Of a stretch of DNA of 64,000 bases, positions 23,045 through 32,910 are shown piece after piece; position 1 is the first letter of the stretch; each line of letters begins with the position of its first letter. Origin of the DNA: an uncultured Bradyrhizobium sp. (GTDB lineage: Bacteria; Pseudomonadota; Alphaproteobacteria; Rhizobiales; Xanthobacteraceae); NCBI RefSeq assembly GCF_947648125.1, contig NZ_CANSMR010000004.1, positions 62,001 to 126,000 of the forward strand, in the 5' to 3' direction. The notes under the pieces were generated by a model, which made no database searches, had not been told where the DNA came from, and worked only from the letters and a program-made list of their open reading frames with translations. The position numbers and the translations under genes are program-made.

Positions 23045-24700
23045 ATGTATGCTTATGACGAACTCGACCGCACGCTGATCAACGAGCGTGTTTCGGAATT
23101 CCGCGACCAGGTGAAGCGCCGCCTCTCCGGCGAGCTCACCGAGGACGAATTCAAGATCCTGCGCCTGCAGAACGGCGTGTACCTGCAGCTGCACGCCTAC
23201 ATGTTCCGCGTCGCGATCCCCTACGGCACGCTGTCGTCGAAGCAGCTGCGCCGGCTCGCCCATGTCGCGCGCCGCTACGACCGCGGCTACGGCCACTTCA
23301 CTACGCGGCAGAACATCCAGTTCAACTGGATCAAGCTCGCCGAGCTGCCCGACGCGCTATCCGATCTCGCCGAGGTCGGCATCCATGCGATGCAGACCTC
23401 CGGCAACAACATGCGCAACGTCACCTCGGACCAGTGGGCCGGCGTCGCGCCGGGCGAGATCGAGGATCCGCGCATCTGGTCGGAGCTGATCCGCCAGCAC
23501 ACCACGCTGCATCCGGAATTCTCGTTCCTGCCGCGCAAGTTCAAGATAGCGATCACCGCCGCCGAGCACGACCGCGCCGCGATCAAGATCCACGACATCG
23601 GGTTGCGTCTGCACAAGAACGCCGACGGCGAGACCGGATTCGAGGTGCTGGTCGGCGGCGGCCTCGGCCGCACGCCGTTCATCGCCAAGACCATCAAGCC
23701 GTTCGTTCCCGGCCGCGATATCCTGAGCTACATCGAGGCAGTCCTGCGCGTCTACAACCAGTACGGCCGCCGCGACAACATCTACAAGGCGCGCATCAAG
23801 ATCCTGGTGCACGAGCTCGGCATCGAGAAGTTCGCCAAGGAAGTCGACGAGGAGTGGAAGGCGATGGGCGATGTCGGGCTGACGCTCGATCACACCGCCA
23901 TCGAGGAGGTCCGCTCGCGCTTCTCCTACCCGGCCTACGAAAAGCTGCCGCACATGCCGGACGAGCTGAAGCAGGCCGCGCATGACAAGCTGTTCGAGCG
24001 CTGGCGCAAGAACTCGGTGTCGGCGCACAAGGTGCAGGGCTATTCGATCGTGACGCTGTCGCTGAAGCCGATCGGTGGCCCGCCCGGCGACGCGACCGCT
24101 GAGCAGATGGACGCGGTCGCCGACCTCGCCGACAAATATTCGTTCGGCGAGATCCGCGTCGGCCACGAGCAGAACCTGGCGCTGCCGCACGTCGCCAAGC
24201 GCGATCTGCCGCAGCTGTTCAAGGCGCTCGACCGCCTCGGCCTCGCGACGCCGAACGTCAATTTGGTGACCGACATCATCGCCTGCCCGGGGCTGGACTA
24301 TTGCTCGCTGGCCAATGCGCGCTCGATCCCGATCGCGCAGGAGCTGACGCGCCGTTTCGCCAACCATGACACCGCCGACTTGATCGGCCGGTTGCACATC
24401 AACATCTCCGGCTGCATCAATGCCTGCGGCCATCACCATGTCGGCCACATCGGCATTCTCGGCGTCGAGAAGAACGGTGAGGAGTTTTATCAGATCACGA
24501 TCGGCGGCCGCGCCGACGAGAACGCGCAGTTGGGCACCTTGATCGGCCCGGCCGTTCCCTATGCGGAAGTCGCCGACGTGATCGAAGACATTGTCGAAGC
24601 CTACCTCGCGCTGCGCGACCGTCCCGAGGAATTGTTCGTCGATACGGTGAAGCGTCTGGGCGTCGAGCCTATCAGGGAGCGCGTCTATGCCACTCGTTAA
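23045..24700 (+). CDS. cysI: Sulfite reductase hemoprotein (siroheme, [4Fe-4S])
   Basis: A 551-residue member of the nitrite/sulfite reductase family. Two ferredoxin-like halves are visible, with GHFTTRQNIQFNWIKLAELP and RNVTSDQWAGV in the first. The cofactor cysteines are in CPGLDYCSLA and SGCINACGHHHVGH (C-x5-C and C-x3-C). It reduces sulfite to sulfide by six electrons. No CysJ flavoprotein is encoded here, so electrons probably come from ferredoxin or another donor. Context (cysG, cysH) makes sulfite a better substrate than nitrite. Confidence 0.94.
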   Translation: MYAYDELDRTLINERVSEFRDQVKRRLSGELTEDEFKILRLQNGVYLQLHAYMFRVAIPYGTLSSKQLRRLAHVARRYDRGYGHFTTRQNIQFNWIKLAELPDALSDLAEVGIHAMQTSGNNMRNVTSDQWAGVAPGEIEDPRIWSELIRQHTTLHPEFSFLPRKFKIAITAAEHDRAAIKIHDIGLRLHKNADGETGFEVLVGGGLGRTPFIAKTIKPFVPGRDILSYIEAVLRVYNQYGRRDNIYKARIKILVHELGIEKFAKEVDEEWKAMGDVGLTLDHTAIEEVRSRFSYPAYEKLPHMPDELKQAAHDKLFERWRKNSVSAHKVQGYSIVTLSLKPIGGPPGDATAEQMDAVADLADKYSFGEIRVGHEQNLALPHVAKRDLPQLFKALDRLGLATPNVNLVTDIIACPGLDYCSLANARSIPIAQELTRRFANHDTADLIGRLHINISGCINACGHHHVGHIGILGVEKNGEEFYQITIGGRADENAQLGTLIGPAVPYAEVADVIEDIVEAYLALRDRPEELFVDTVKRLGVEPIRERVYATR

Positions 24701-25202
24701 GCAAGGAAGAATCACGACCGATCTGTTCGTTCATGTCGCCGACGGCGCCGAGCTGCCGGGCGACGGCGCAGTGCTGGTGACGGCCGAGCGCTTTCTTGCC
24801 GATCCGCAGGCGCTGCTGCGCCGCCCCGGCAAGCTCGGGGTGATCTGGCCGAACAACCGCAACCTCGACGAACTGGTGCCGCATCTCGATCGGCTGGCCT
24901 CGGTCGCGCTGGTGTTCCCGACCTTCCGCGACGGCCGTGCCTACAGCCAGGCCCGCCTGCTGCGCGAGCGCTACGGCTATGGCGGCGAGCTGCGCGCCAC
25001 CGGGCAGATCCTGCGCGACCAGTTCGTGTTCATGACCCGCGCCGGCTTCGACGCCTTCGAGGTGAAGAAGGACGCCGACGCCGACGCGTTCGCCCAGACC
25101 ATGAAGCGCTATTCGGTGTTCTATCAGCCGACCGGCGACGGCCGCGTCACCGCGCTCAACCGCCGCATGCAGCTGCGTCACTCGGAGAGCGCCGGCCAGT
25201 GA
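24687..25202 (+). CDS. DUF934 protein (sulfite-reduction accessory)
   Basis: A 171-residue protein with the DUF934 hallmarks GKLGVIWPNNRNLDELVPHL, FPTFRDGRAYSQARLLRERY and LRATGQILRDQFVFMTRAGF. The start overlaps the end of cysI by 14 nt and the stop overlaps the cysH start (GTGA), so all three are coupled. The family accompanies CysI in bacteria lacking CysJ. A role in electron supply or assembly of sulfite reductase is often suspected but not established to my knowledge. Confidence 0.9.
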   Translation: MPLVKQGRITTDLFVHVADGAELPGDGAVLVTAERFLADPQALLRRPGKLGVIWPNNRNLDELVPHLDRLASVALVFPTFRDGRAYSQARLLRERYGYGGELRATGQILRDQFVFMTRAGFDAFEVKKDADADAFAQTMKRYSVFYQPTGDGRVTALNRRMQLRHSESAGQ

Positions 25203-25927
25203 GCATGCTTGCACCAGAGCTCGCAGTGGCATCAGCCGCGTTGCCTCAGGCCGACGCGCTCGATCGCGCGCTGCGCAAAGCGTCGCCCGCCGAGGTGATC
25301 GCTGCCGCATTGCAGACGGTCGGCCGCGAGAGACTGGCGCTGGTGTCGTCGTTCGGCACCGAGTCCGCCGCGCTGCTCAAGGTGATGGCGGACGTCGATC
25401 CGGCAATTCCGGTGGTCTTCCTCGACACCGGCTGGCTGTTCGAGGAGACGCTGGCTTATCGCGACACGCTGATCAAAACCCTCGGCCTCACCGATGTGCG
25501 CTCGATCAAGCCCGACGAGCAGGCGCTGTCGCGCCAGGACCCGGACCGCGAATTGTGGTTCAGTGATCCCGACGCCTGCTGCCGCATCCGCAAGGTGGAG
25601 CCGTTGGCGCGCGCGCTGAAGCCGTTCGCCGGCTGGATCAACGGCCGCAAGCGTTTCCAGGGCGGTGCCCGCACCGATATCCCTGTTGTCGAGGACGACG
25701 GCGTCAGGTTGAAATTCAATCCGTTCGCCAACGTCTCGCGCGAGGAGATCGAAGCGATCTACACGCTCGGCAGACTGCCGCCGCATCCACTTGTCGCATC
25801 GGGATATCAGTCGGTCGGGTGTATGCCTTGCAGCAGTCGGGCTGCAGCCGGCGAGGATGCGCGCGACGGCCGCTGGCGCGGCCGGGCGAAGACGGAATGC
25901 GGCATCCACACAACGAAGATGTCGTAG
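25199..25927 (+). CDS. cysH: Assimilatory APS/PAPS reductase CysH
   Basis: A 242-residue thioredoxin-dependent reductase. It has SSFGTESAALLKVMADV, FLDTGWLFEET, and the cysteine pairs DACCRIRKVEPL and GCMPCSS, which bind a [4Fe-4S] cluster. The catalytic cysteine is in KTECGIHTTKM near the C-terminus. The CC...CxxC pattern marks the APS-using (plant-type) branch, although the upstream CysC domain means PAPS is also made. The start is GTG 25199; ATG 25205 is possible. It is the last gene of the operon. Confidence 0.93.
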   Translation: MSMLAPELAVASAALPQADALDRALRKASPAEVIAAALQTVGRERLALVSSFGTESAALLKVMADVDPAIPVVFLDTGWLFEETLAYRDTLIKTLGLTDVRSIKPDEQALSRQDPDRELWFSDPDACCRIRKVEPLARALKPFAGWINGRKRFQGGARTDIPVVEDDGVRLKFNPFANVSREEIEAIYTLGRLPPHPLVASGYQSVGCMPCSSRAAAGEDARDGRWRGRAKTECGIHTTKMS

Positions 25928-25951
25928 GGCGAAATTGTCGTAGAGCGCTGC

Positions 25952-25985
25952 GCCAGATCGCGATGACACTTCATCGCGATTTGGC
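25952..25985 (+). repeat. Strong hairpin after cysH
   Basis: A 15-bp stem (25952-25966 with 25971-25985, one G-U pair) has a CACT loop, 24 nt after the cysH stop. It lacks a U-tract, so it is either a processing/3'-end stabilising structure or a weak terminator. Confidence 0.6.
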
Positions 25986-26139
25986 GACGTGACAAAGCCT
26001 TCGCAGTGCGGCGGCTTCGTAGCACAAGCGCGCTGCGCCGCTGAAAACAAAGAAAACCGGTTTCGTTGACTTCAGGCCACTTCACCGTGAGTTATGTCTT
26101 GCGTGTTCCCTGACATTCTCAGGTTGAATGGAGACAGAA

Positions 26140-27129
26140 ATGATCCGTCGTATGCTGCCGCTGGTCGCGGGATTGTTGTGGGCGAGCTCGGCCTTCGCGG
26201 CCGACTATTCGTTGCTCAACGTGTCCTACGATCCGACACGCGAGCTCTATGTCGATTTCAACAAGGCGTTTGCTGCAGCCTATCAGAAGGAAACTGGCAA
26301 GAGCGTCGAGATCAAGCAGTCGCATGGCGGCTCGGGCTCGCAGGCGCGCTCGGTGATCGACGGATTGCAGGCCGACATCGTCACGCTGGCGCTGGCCTAT
26401 GACATCGATGCGATCGCCGGCAAGGGCCTCATCGCAGCGGACTGGCAGAAGCGGCTGCCGCTCAATGCGTCGCCCTATACCTCGACCATCGTGTTCCTGG
26501 TCCGCAAGGGCAATCCCAAGGGCATCAAGGATTGGGACGATTTGATCAAGCCCGGCGTTGCCGTGATCACGCCAAACCCGAAGACCTCGGGCGGTGCGCG
26601 CTGGAACTATCTCGCCGCCTGGGGTTATGCGCAGAAGAAGTTCGGATCAGTCGACAAGGCGAAGAAGTTCGTCGCCGACCTCTATCAGAACGTGCCGGTG
26701 CTCGACACCGGCGCGCGCGGCTCGACCGTGACCTTCGTCGAGCGCGGTGTCGGCGACGTGCTGCTCGCGTGGGAGAACGAAGCCTTCCTGGCGCTGCGCG
26801 AATTCGGTCCGGACAAGTTCGAGATCGTGGCGCCGGCGCAGTCGATCCTCGCTGAGCCGCCGGTCGCCGTCGTCGATACGGTTGCCGACAAGAAGGGCAC
26901 CCGTGCGGTCGCGGAAGCCTATCTGAAGTACTGGTACACCAAGGAAGGCCAGGAGATCGCCGCGCGCAACTCCTACCGGCCGCGCGATCCCGAGATCGCC
27001 AAGGAGTACGAAAAATCCTTCGCCAAGGTTGAACTTTTCACCATCGACGACGTTTTCGGTGGTTGGACCAAGGCGCAGAAGGAGCACTTCGCCGAGGGCG
27101 GCATCTTCGATCAGATCTACAAGAACTGA
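26140..27129 (+). CDS. sbp: Sulfate-binding periplasmic protein
   Basis: A 329-residue binding protein from ATG 26140 (GGAGACAG before it; ATG 26128 is also in frame). The signal peptide is [16 protein letters not shown]. Family motifs are [37 protein letters not shown] and [20 protein letters not shown], which form the sulfate site of Sbp/CysP. It delivers sulfate to the CysTWA transporter encoded directly downstream. About 200 nt separate it from cysH, so it may have its own promoter. Confidence 0.95.
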   Translation: MIRRMLPLVAGLLWASSAFAADYSLLNVSYDPTRELYVDFNKAFAAAYQKETGKSVEIKQSHGGSGSQARSVIDGLQADIVTLALAYDIDAIAGKGLIAADWQKRLPLNASPYTSTIVFLVRKGNPKGIKDWDDLIKPGVAVITPNPKTSGGARWNYLAAWGYAQKKFGSVDKAKKFVADLYQNVPVLDTGARGSTVTFVERGVGDVLLAWENEAFLALREFGPDKFEIVAPAQSILAEPPVAVVDTVADKKGTRAVAEAYLKYWYTKEGQEIAARNSYRPRDPEIAKEYEKSFAKVELFTIDDVFGGWTKAQKEHFAEGGIFDQIYKN

Positions 27130-27149
27130 TCGAAGCATTAGGGGGACAT

Positions 27150-27986
27150 GTGAGCACAGCGGTTGCAAGGCGCAGTACCCTGCCGGGGTTCGGTCTCACC
27201 ATGGGACTGACCCTGACATGGCTCTCCGTTATCATCCTGATTCCGCTGGCCGCGCTGTTCCTCAAGACGTTCGAGCTCAGCCTCGATCAGTTCTGGAGCA
27301 TCGTCACCAGCCGCCGCACCCTGAATGCGCTGAAGATTTCGTTCGGGCTTTCGTTTGCGGCCGCCTGCGTCAATCTGGTGATGGGCACCATCATCGTCTG
27401 GGCGCTGGTGCGCTACCGTTTTCCGGGCCGGCGGCTGTTCGACGCCATCGTCGATATTCCGTTTGCCCTGCCGACCGCGGTCGCAGGCGTCGCGCTGACG
27501 CAGCTGTTCGCCCAGAAGGGCTGGCTCGGCGCGCCGCTCGCCGAACTCGGCATCAAGGTCGCGTTCACGCCGATCGGCATCTTCATCGCGATGATCTTCA
27601 TCGGCATTCCCTTCGTGGTGCGCACGGTGCAGCCCGTGCTGATCGATCTCGATCCCGAGATCGAGGAAGCCGCTGCGAGTTTAGGGGCCAATCGCTGGCA
27701 CACCGTGTTTCGCGTCATCCTGCCGAGTTTGATCCCAGCGCTGCTCACTGGCTTTGCGCTCGCCTTTGCCCGCGCCATCGGTGAATACGGCTCGGTGATC
27801 TTCATCGCCGGCAACCTGCCCAACGTCTCCGAGATCGCGCCGCTGTTGATCGTGATCCGGCTGTCCGAGTTCCGCTACGCCGATGCCACCGCGATCGCGG
27901 TGGTGATGCTGGTGGCTTCGTTCTTGATCATCTTCCTGATCAACCGGCTGCAGCGCTGGGCGCAAGCCCGCATTCCCGTGCATTGA
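27150..27986 (+). CDS. cysT: Sulfate ABC transporter permease CysT
   Basis: A 278-residue permease with six helices, beginning at GTG 27150 with AGGGGGA before it. The long upstream frame from 27063 overlaps sbp and is not used. The ABC-permease loop contact is [20 protein letters not shown], and [16 protein letters not shown] is typical of CysT/CysU. It pairs with CysW in the inner membrane. Confidence 0.94.
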   Translation: MSTAVARRSTLPGFGLTMGLTLTWLSVIILIPLAALFLKTFELSLDQFWSIVTSRRTLNALKISFGLSFAAACVNLVMGTIIVWALVRYRFPGRRLFDAIVDIPFALPTAVAGVALTQLFAQKGWLGAPLAELGIKVAFTPIGIFIAMIFIGIPFVVRTVQPVLIDLDPEIEEAAASLGANRWHTVFRVILPSLIPALLTGFALAFARAIGEYGSVIFIAGNLPNVSEIAPLLIVIRLSEFRYADATAIAVVMLVASFLIIFLINRLQRWAQARIPVH

Positions 27987-27994
27987 GGTTCGAG

Positions 27995-28957
27995 ATGTCG
28001 ATGCAGACGGGACTGGCGACCTCGACCACGCAACTGCGGACCTATGCGCCCGCGACCGATGTCAGTGTAGCGGCGCCGGCGCCGCGGCTCGAGATCGCGC
28101 GCACGGAGCCGGTCGCGGCGCGGCGCAACCCGCGCACTGAGCCGGGCCCGGTCCGCCTCATCATCATCGCGCTCGCGATCGCCTTCCTCAGCATCTTTGT
28201 CGTGCTGCCGCTTGTCGTCGTGTTCGCCTCGGCCTTCTCGAAAGGCATCGTCGCCTATTTCACGGCGCTGGCCGAGCCTGAGGCGCTCGCTGCGATCAAG
28301 CTGACGCTGCTGATTGCCGCGATCTCGGTCACGCTCAACCTCGTGTTCGGCGTGGTCGCGGCCTGGGCGATCTCGAAATTCGAATTCACCGGCAAGACCT
28401 TCCTGATCACGCTGATCGACCTGCCGTTCTCGGTCTCGCCCGTGATCTCGGGCCTGGTCTTCGTGCTGCTGTTCGGCGCGCAGGGCTATTTCGGAACATG
28501 GCTGCAGGCCCACAACGTCCACATCCTGTTCGCGGTGCCCGGCATCGCGCTGGCGACGATCTTCGTCACCTTCCCCTTCGTGGCGCGCGCGCTGATCCCG
28601 CTGATGCAGGAGCAGGGCACCCAGGAAGAGGAAGCGGCGATCTCGCTCGGCGCCTCCGGCCTGCAGACCTTCTTCCGCGTCACGCTGCCCAACATCAAAT
28701 GGGGCCTGCTCTACGGCGTCCTGCTCTGCAACGCGCGCGCGATGGGCGAGTTCGGCGCAGTGTCCGTCGTCTCCGGCCATATCCGCGGCGAGACCAACAC
28801 GATGCCGCTGCTGGTCGAGATTCTCTACAACGAATATCAGTTCGTCGCCTCGTTCGCGATCGCATCGCTGCTGGCGATGCTGGCGCTGATCACGCTGGTG
28901 GCGAAAACCGTTCTCGAGCGGCGGCTCGACGAGGCAGAGGTGCCCGATGGCGATTGA
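27995..28957 (+). CDS. cysW: Sulfate ABC transporter permease CysW
   Basis: A 320-residue permease. The first 50 residues are a polar, proline/alanine-rich cytoplasmic extension, longer than in enteric CysW (about 290 residues in total). Six helices follow. The loop [20 protein letters not shown] and [20 protein letters not shown] are diagnostic. ATG 27995 follows GAGGTTCGAG and lies 8 nt after the cysT stop; its own stop overlaps cysA. Confidence 0.94.
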   Translation: MSMQTGLATSTTQLRTYAPATDVSVAAPAPRLEIARTEPVAARRNPRTEPGPVRLIIIALAIAFLSIFVVLPLVVVFASAFSKGIVAYFTALAEPEALAAIKLTLLIAAISVTLNLVFGVVAAWAISKFEFTGKTFLITLIDLPFSVSPVISGLVFVLLFGAQGYFGTWLQAHNVHILFAVPGIALATIFVTFPFVARALIPLMQEQGTQEEEAAISLGASGLQTFFRVTLPNIKWGLLYGVLLCNARAMGEFGAVSVVSGHIRGETNTMPLLVEILYNEYQFVASFAIASLLAMLALITLVAKTVLERRLDEAEVPDGD

Positions 28958-29996
28958 AGTCACGAATATCGTAAAGAAGTTCGGCAGCTTTGCCGCGCTC
29001 GACAACGTCGATCTCAAGGTCGCCGACGGCGAACTGCTGGCGTTGCTCGGCCCGTCCGGCTCCGGTAAGACGACGCTGCTGCGGATCATCGCAGGGCTGG
29101 ACTGGCCTGACTCGGGCGAGGTCGCGATCGACGGCGAGAACGCGCTCTCGCGCGGCGCCAGCGAGCGTCAGGTCGGCTTCGTGTTCCAGCACTACGCGCT
29201 GTTCCGCCACATGACGGTGTTCGAGAACGTCGCCTTCGGCCTGCGCGTGCAGCCGCGCGCGATCCGCAAGGACGAGGCGACGATCCGCGCCCGCGTCAAG
29301 AACCTGCTCGATCTGGTGCAGCTCGACTGGCTCGCCAATCGCTATCCGAGCCAGTTGTCCGGCGGCCAGCGTCAGCGCATCGCGCTGGCGCGCGCGCTTG
29401 CGATCGAACCGCGGATCCTGCTGCTTGACGAGCCGTTCGGCGCGCTCGATGCCAAGGTCCGCAAGGAGCTCCGGCAGTGGCTGCGCTCGCTGCACAACGA
29501 GATCCACGTCACCTCGATCTTCGTCACCCACGACCAGGAGGAGGCGCTCGAGGTCGCCAACCGTGTGGTTGTGATGGACAAAGGCAAGATCGAGCAGATC
29601 GGCTCGCCCGGCGAGGTCTATGACAATCCGGCGACCGCCTTCGTGCACGGTTTCATCGGTGAATCCATCGTGCTGCCGGTCGATGTCGCCGGCGATGCCG
29701 TCCGGCTCGACGGCCGTCCCCTGAACATTCCAGCCCTGGGTGCGGCGTCCGGCGCGGCAAAGCTGTTCGTCCGCCGTCACGACATGGCGGTCGGCCCGGC
29801 GGGAACCGGCGCCTTGGAAGGCGCGATCCGGCATGTCCGTTCGTTCGGTCCGATCCAGCGCGCCGAGGTGGCCCTGTCGGGGAGCGAGGGCAAGACCGTG
29901 ATCGAGATCGACGCCCCCCGCGACCGCGAGCTGCAAGCCGGCGAAATCGTCTCGCTGCAGCCCCGCCGCTACCGGATCTTTGCCACGCAAGGGTAG
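28947..29996 (+). CDS. cysA: Sulfate/thiosulfate ABC transporter ATPase CysA
   Basis: A 349-residue ATPase. Walker A is [17 protein letters not shown], the signature is [16 protein letters not shown], Walker B is [19 protein letters not shown], and the switch histidine is in FVTHDQEEA. The C-terminal 110 residues form the regulatory TOBE-like domain seen in CysA. It overlaps cysW by 11 nt and ends the transporter operon. Confidence 0.96.
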   Translation: MAIEVTNIVKKFGSFAALDNVDLKVADGELLALLGPSGSGKTTLLRIIAGLDWPDSGEVAIDGENALSRGASERQVGFVFQHYALFRHMTVFENVAFGLRVQPRAIRKDEATIRARVKNLLDLVQLDWLANRYPSQLSGGQRQRIALARALAIEPRILLLDEPFGALDAKVRKELRQWLRSLHNEIHVTSIFVTHDQEEALEVANRVVVMDKGKIEQIGSPGEVYDNPATAFVHGFIGESIVLPVDVAGDAVRLDGRPLNIPALGAASGAAKLFVRRHDMAVGPAGTGALEGAIRHVRSFGPIQRAEVALSGSEGKTVIEIDAPRDRELQAGEIVSLQPRRYRIFATQG

Positions 29997-30036
29997 GGCT
30001 CCAACCGCCCGCTGAAAACCTCCCTTGAAAAGTCTC

Positions 30037-30121
30037 GTAGCCCGGATGGAGCGCAGCGAAATCCGGGACCTTGCTCCGCGGTCAGGCTGTCCCGGATTGC
30101 GCTTCGCTCCATCCGGGCTAC
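30037..30121. repeat. Repeat family D, copy 1
   Basis: GTAGCCCGGATGGAGCGCAG at one end and the inverted CGCTCCATCCGGGCTAC at the other enclose a centre with a second short repeat (AATCCGGGA / TCCCGGATT). Copy 2 is at 61923. Confidence 0.85.
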
Positions 30122-30228
30122 GGCCCCCGGAGATCGGTGGCTATTGATGGCCAAAAGTTAGCCCCTGTTCACCATTCAGCCACGGTTGGTATGCAACAAC
30201 GGCGGGCCAACCTTGGGGGTTTTCACTA

Positions 30229-30726
30229 GTGAAACGGACGACGGTCGCCCTGTTCGGGCTTCTGGTGCTTGCCGGCTGCGGCACAGAGACCAAAATCCCG
30301 GAAGAACCGGCCATGTATCTCAACATGGCGCAGCCCGGCGCCGTGCTGGACAGCCAGGCCGCCGCGATCATGTTCTCGCAGTACCGCCAGAACAATGGTC
30401 TCGGTACCGTCGTGGTCGATCCGGACCTGACCAGGCTCGCCGAGCAGCAGTCGCAGGCGATGGCCGCCCGCAACAAGATGGACCATGACGTGAAGGCCCC
30501 GCTCGGCAAGCGGCTGGAGGCCGGCGGCTACCCGGCAACCGTGGCGGTCGAAAACATCTCGGCCGGCTATCACACGCTCGCGGAGGCGTTTTCGGGCTGG
30601 CGCGATTCACCGCCGCACAAGGCCAACATGCTCAAAAGCGGCGTCACAAAAATGGGCATCGCGGCTGTCTATGCTCCGAATACAAAATACAAGGTGTTTT
30701 GGACGCTCATTTTGGCGGCAACCTGA
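30229..30726 (+). CDS. CAP/SCP-domain lipoprotein
   Basis: A 165-residue protein from a GTG start. The N-terminus is a lipoprotein signal with lipobox LAGC (Cys near residue 17). The CAP/SCP domain covers about 45-160: MAARNKMDHDVKAPLGKRLE, VENISAGYHTLAEAFSGWRD and SPPHKANMLKSGVTKMGIAA, with the conserved histidines and glutamate. Bacterial CAP proteins are envelope-attached and their biochemical role is mostly unknown. It stands alone between cysA and the patatin gene. Confidence 0.88.
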   Translation: MKRTTVALFGLLVLAGCGTETKIPEEPAMYLNMAQPGAVLDSQAAAIMFSQYRQNNGLGTVVVDPDLTRLAEQQSQAMAARNKMDHDVKAPLGKRLEAGGYPATVAVENISAGYHTLAEAFSGWRDSPPHKANMLKSGVTKMGIAAVYAPNTKYKVFWTLILAAT

Positions 30727-30831
30727 TCTCGATAAATTCCGCGTGAACTCCCCTCCGTATCTCGCTGATTGACGCGGCTGCGAACAGCCGCCACGGTGCG
30801 CCTTCGAGTCATTTGAACCGAACGGTTACGA

Positions 30832-32001
30832 ATGGATACTTCGGATTCCGCGCCGGCCTCGACGCCGGCGCAAGCGCAGCGGGTGCTGGTTCTCCAGGGC
30901 GGCGGCGCGCTCGGCTCCTATCAGGCCGGTGCCTTTCAGGCGCTCTGCCACGCGGGCTTCGAGCCGGAATGGATCGCCGGTATCTCGATTGGCGCCATCA
31001 ATGCCGCGATCATCGCCGGCAACGAGCCGGACAAGCGGGTGCCGCGGCTGAAGGAATTCTGGGAGATGGTGTCGGCGCCGGTGCCGTGGAATCCGGTCTC
31101 GAAACATGAGCGCGCCCGCTCGCTGTTCAACGAGACCAGCGCCGCCATCATCGCGACCTTCGGCGTGCCCGGCTTCTTCACGCCGCGGATTCCGCCGGCG
31201 CCGTTGTGGCCTCCCGGCAGCTCGCAATCGCTGAGCTACTACGACACCGCGCCGCTGAAGAAGACGCTGGAGCGGCTGGTTGACTTCGATCGCATCAACG
31301 ATCTGAAGACGCGGCTGTCGGTCGGCGCGGTCGGCGTCACCTCGGGCAACTTCCGCTATTTCGACAATTACGAGTTCAAGAAGCTCGGCAAGAAGATCGG
31401 TCCCGAGCACATCATGGCCTCGGGCGCGTTGCCGCCGGGCTTTCCCGCCGTCGTGATCGAGGGCGAGCATTACTGGGACGGCGGCATCGCCTCCAACACG
31501 CCGCTCGACTTCGTACTCGATGAGGAGACCAGCCGCGATCTCCTGATCTTCCAGGTCGACCTGTTCAGCGCGCGCGGGCCGTTGCCGGAGACGCTGCTGG
31601 AGGCCGCCGAGCGCGAAAAGGACATCCGCTATTCCAGCCGGACGCGGATGAACACCGATAAGAACAGGCAGATCCACAACGCCCGCATGGCGGTGCGCGA
31701 CCTGATCGGCAAGCTGCCGGATTACCTGAAGAACGATCCGTCGGTCGAACTGTTGCGCAAGGCGTCGAAGGAGAACACCGTCACGGTGGTTCACTTGATT
31801 TACAAGAGCAAGAATTACGAAACCTCGTCGAAGGACTACGACTTCTCCCATGTTGCGATGGTCGAGCACTGGGGCGCGGGCGTCCGCGACGTGCATTTGT
31901 CGATGCGTCACAAAGAATGGCTAGAACGGCCGCAGTCCGGGGAAACCATGGTGACTTACGACCTCACGGGGGATGAACCCACATCCCCTGCAAGCAAATA
32001 G
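30832..32001 (+). CDS. Patatin-like phospholipase/esterase (with DUF3734-type C-terminus)
   Basis: A 389-residue protein. The patatin catalytic core (about 18-215) has the oxyanion loop GGGALGSYQAG, the nucleophile serine in AGISIGAINAA and the aspartate in WDGGIASNTPL. The C-terminal part (about 265-380) resembles DUF3734, which often follows patatin domains in proteobacteria. There is no signal peptide. It is followed 12 nt later by 3-hydroxybutyrate dehydrogenase, suggesting it hydrolyses polyhydroxybutyrate granules or lipids; that link is inferred. Confidence 0.9.
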   Translation: MDTSDSAPASTPAQAQRVLVLQGGGALGSYQAGAFQALCHAGFEPEWIAGISIGAINAAIIAGNEPDKRVPRLKEFWEMVSAPVPWNPVSKHERARSLFNETSAAIIATFGVPGFFTPRIPPAPLWPPGSSQSLSYYDTAPLKKTLERLVDFDRINDLKTRLSVGAVGVTSGNFRYFDNYEFKKLGKKIGPEHIMASGALPPGFPAVVIEGEHYWDGGIASNTPLDFVLDEETSRDLLIFQVDLFSARGPLPETLLEAAEREKDIRYSSRTRMNTDKNRQIHNARMAVRDLIGKLPDYLKNDPSVELLRKASKENTVTVVHLIYKSKNYETSSKDYDFSHVAMVEHWGAGVRDVHLSMRHKEWLERPQSGETMVTYDLTGDEPTSPASK

Positions 32002-32013
32002 GAGCGAAGAACA

Positions 32014-32802
32014 ATGGGTACGTTGACAGGCAAGACCGCCGTTGTGACCGGCTCGACCAGCGGTATCGGATTGGCTTATGCGCGCGCCTTCGCCGGCGCT
32101 GGCGCCAATATCGTGCTCAACGGCATGGGTGTGCCGGCGGACATCGAGAAGGAGCGTTCCGGCATCGAGACCGACTTCAAGGTCAAGGCGGCCTATTCGC
32201 CGGCCGACATGACCAAGCCGGCCGAGATCGCCGACATGATCGCGCTCGGCGAAAAGACCTTCGGCTCGGTCGATATCCTCGTCAACAATGCCGGCATCCA
32301 GTTCGTGTCGCCGATCGAGGAATTCCCGCCGGAGAAGTGGGAAGCGATCATCGCGATCAATTTGTCGTCGGCGTTCTACGGCATCCGCGCCGCGGTGCCC
32401 GGCATGAAGAAGCGCGGCTGGGGCCGCATCATCAACACGGCTTCCGCGCACTCGCTGGTCGCCTCGCCGTTCAAGTCGGCCTACGTCTCGGCCAAGCACG
32501 GCATCGCCGGCCTCACCAAGACCGCGGCGCTGGAGCTCGCGCAGTTCAAGATCACCTGCAACTGCATCAGCCCGGGCTATGTCTGGACGCCGCTGGTCGA
32601 GCACCAGATTCCGGAGACCATGAAGGCGCGCAACATGACCAAGGAGCAGGTCATCAAGGACGTGCTGCTCGCCGCGCAGCCGACCAAGGAGTTCGTCACC
32701 TCCGAGCAGGTCGCAGCCCTGGCGCTGTTCCTGTGCGGCGACGATGCCGCGCAGATCACCGGCGCCAATCTCTCGATCGACGGCGGCTGGACCGCGGAGT
32801 AA
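32014..32802 (+). CDS. bdhA: D-3-hydroxybutyrate dehydrogenase
   Basis: A 262-residue short-chain dehydrogenase. The NAD site is VTGSTSGIGLAYARAFAGAG, the catalytic serine is in NTASAHSLVASPFKSAYVSA, and the Tyr-x3-Lys pair is in the end of that segment (YVSAK). The tail QITGANLSIDGGWTAE and the segment ISPGYVWTPLVEHQIPE are typical of BdhA. It oxidises D-3-hydroxybutyrate to acetoacetate in polyhydroxybutyrate use. It is co-transcribed with the patatin-like gene, and a strong terminator follows. Confidence 0.92.
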   Translation: MGTLTGKTAVVTGSTSGIGLAYARAFAGAGANIVLNGMGVPADIEKERSGIETDFKVKAAYSPADMTKPAEIADMIALGEKTFGSVDILVNNAGIQFVSPIEEFPPEKWEAIIAINLSSAFYGIRAAVPGMKKRGWGRIINTASAHSLVASPFKSAYVSAKHGIAGLTKTAALELAQFKITCNCISPGYVWTPLVEHQIPETMKARNMTKEQVIKDVLLAAQPTKEFVTSEQVAALALFLCGDDAAQITGANLSIDGGWTAE

Positions 32803-32831
32803 CCTTCCGGCAGGATTTTCGCCGAAGAATG

Positions 32832-32870
32832 AGCCGGCCCTGATCCGATCAGGGCCGGCTTTTTCTTTCG
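32832..32870 (+). terminator. Intrinsic terminator of patatin-bdhA operon
   Basis: A 13-bp perfect stem (AGCCGGCCCTGAT with ATCAGGGCCGGCT) has a CCG loop followed by TTTTCTTT. It lies 30 nt past the bdhA stop. Confidence 0.93.
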
Positions 32871-32910
32871 ATCTGATGATCGCCGCCGGCGGTCAGGCAT
32901 CCGGCCCGCC

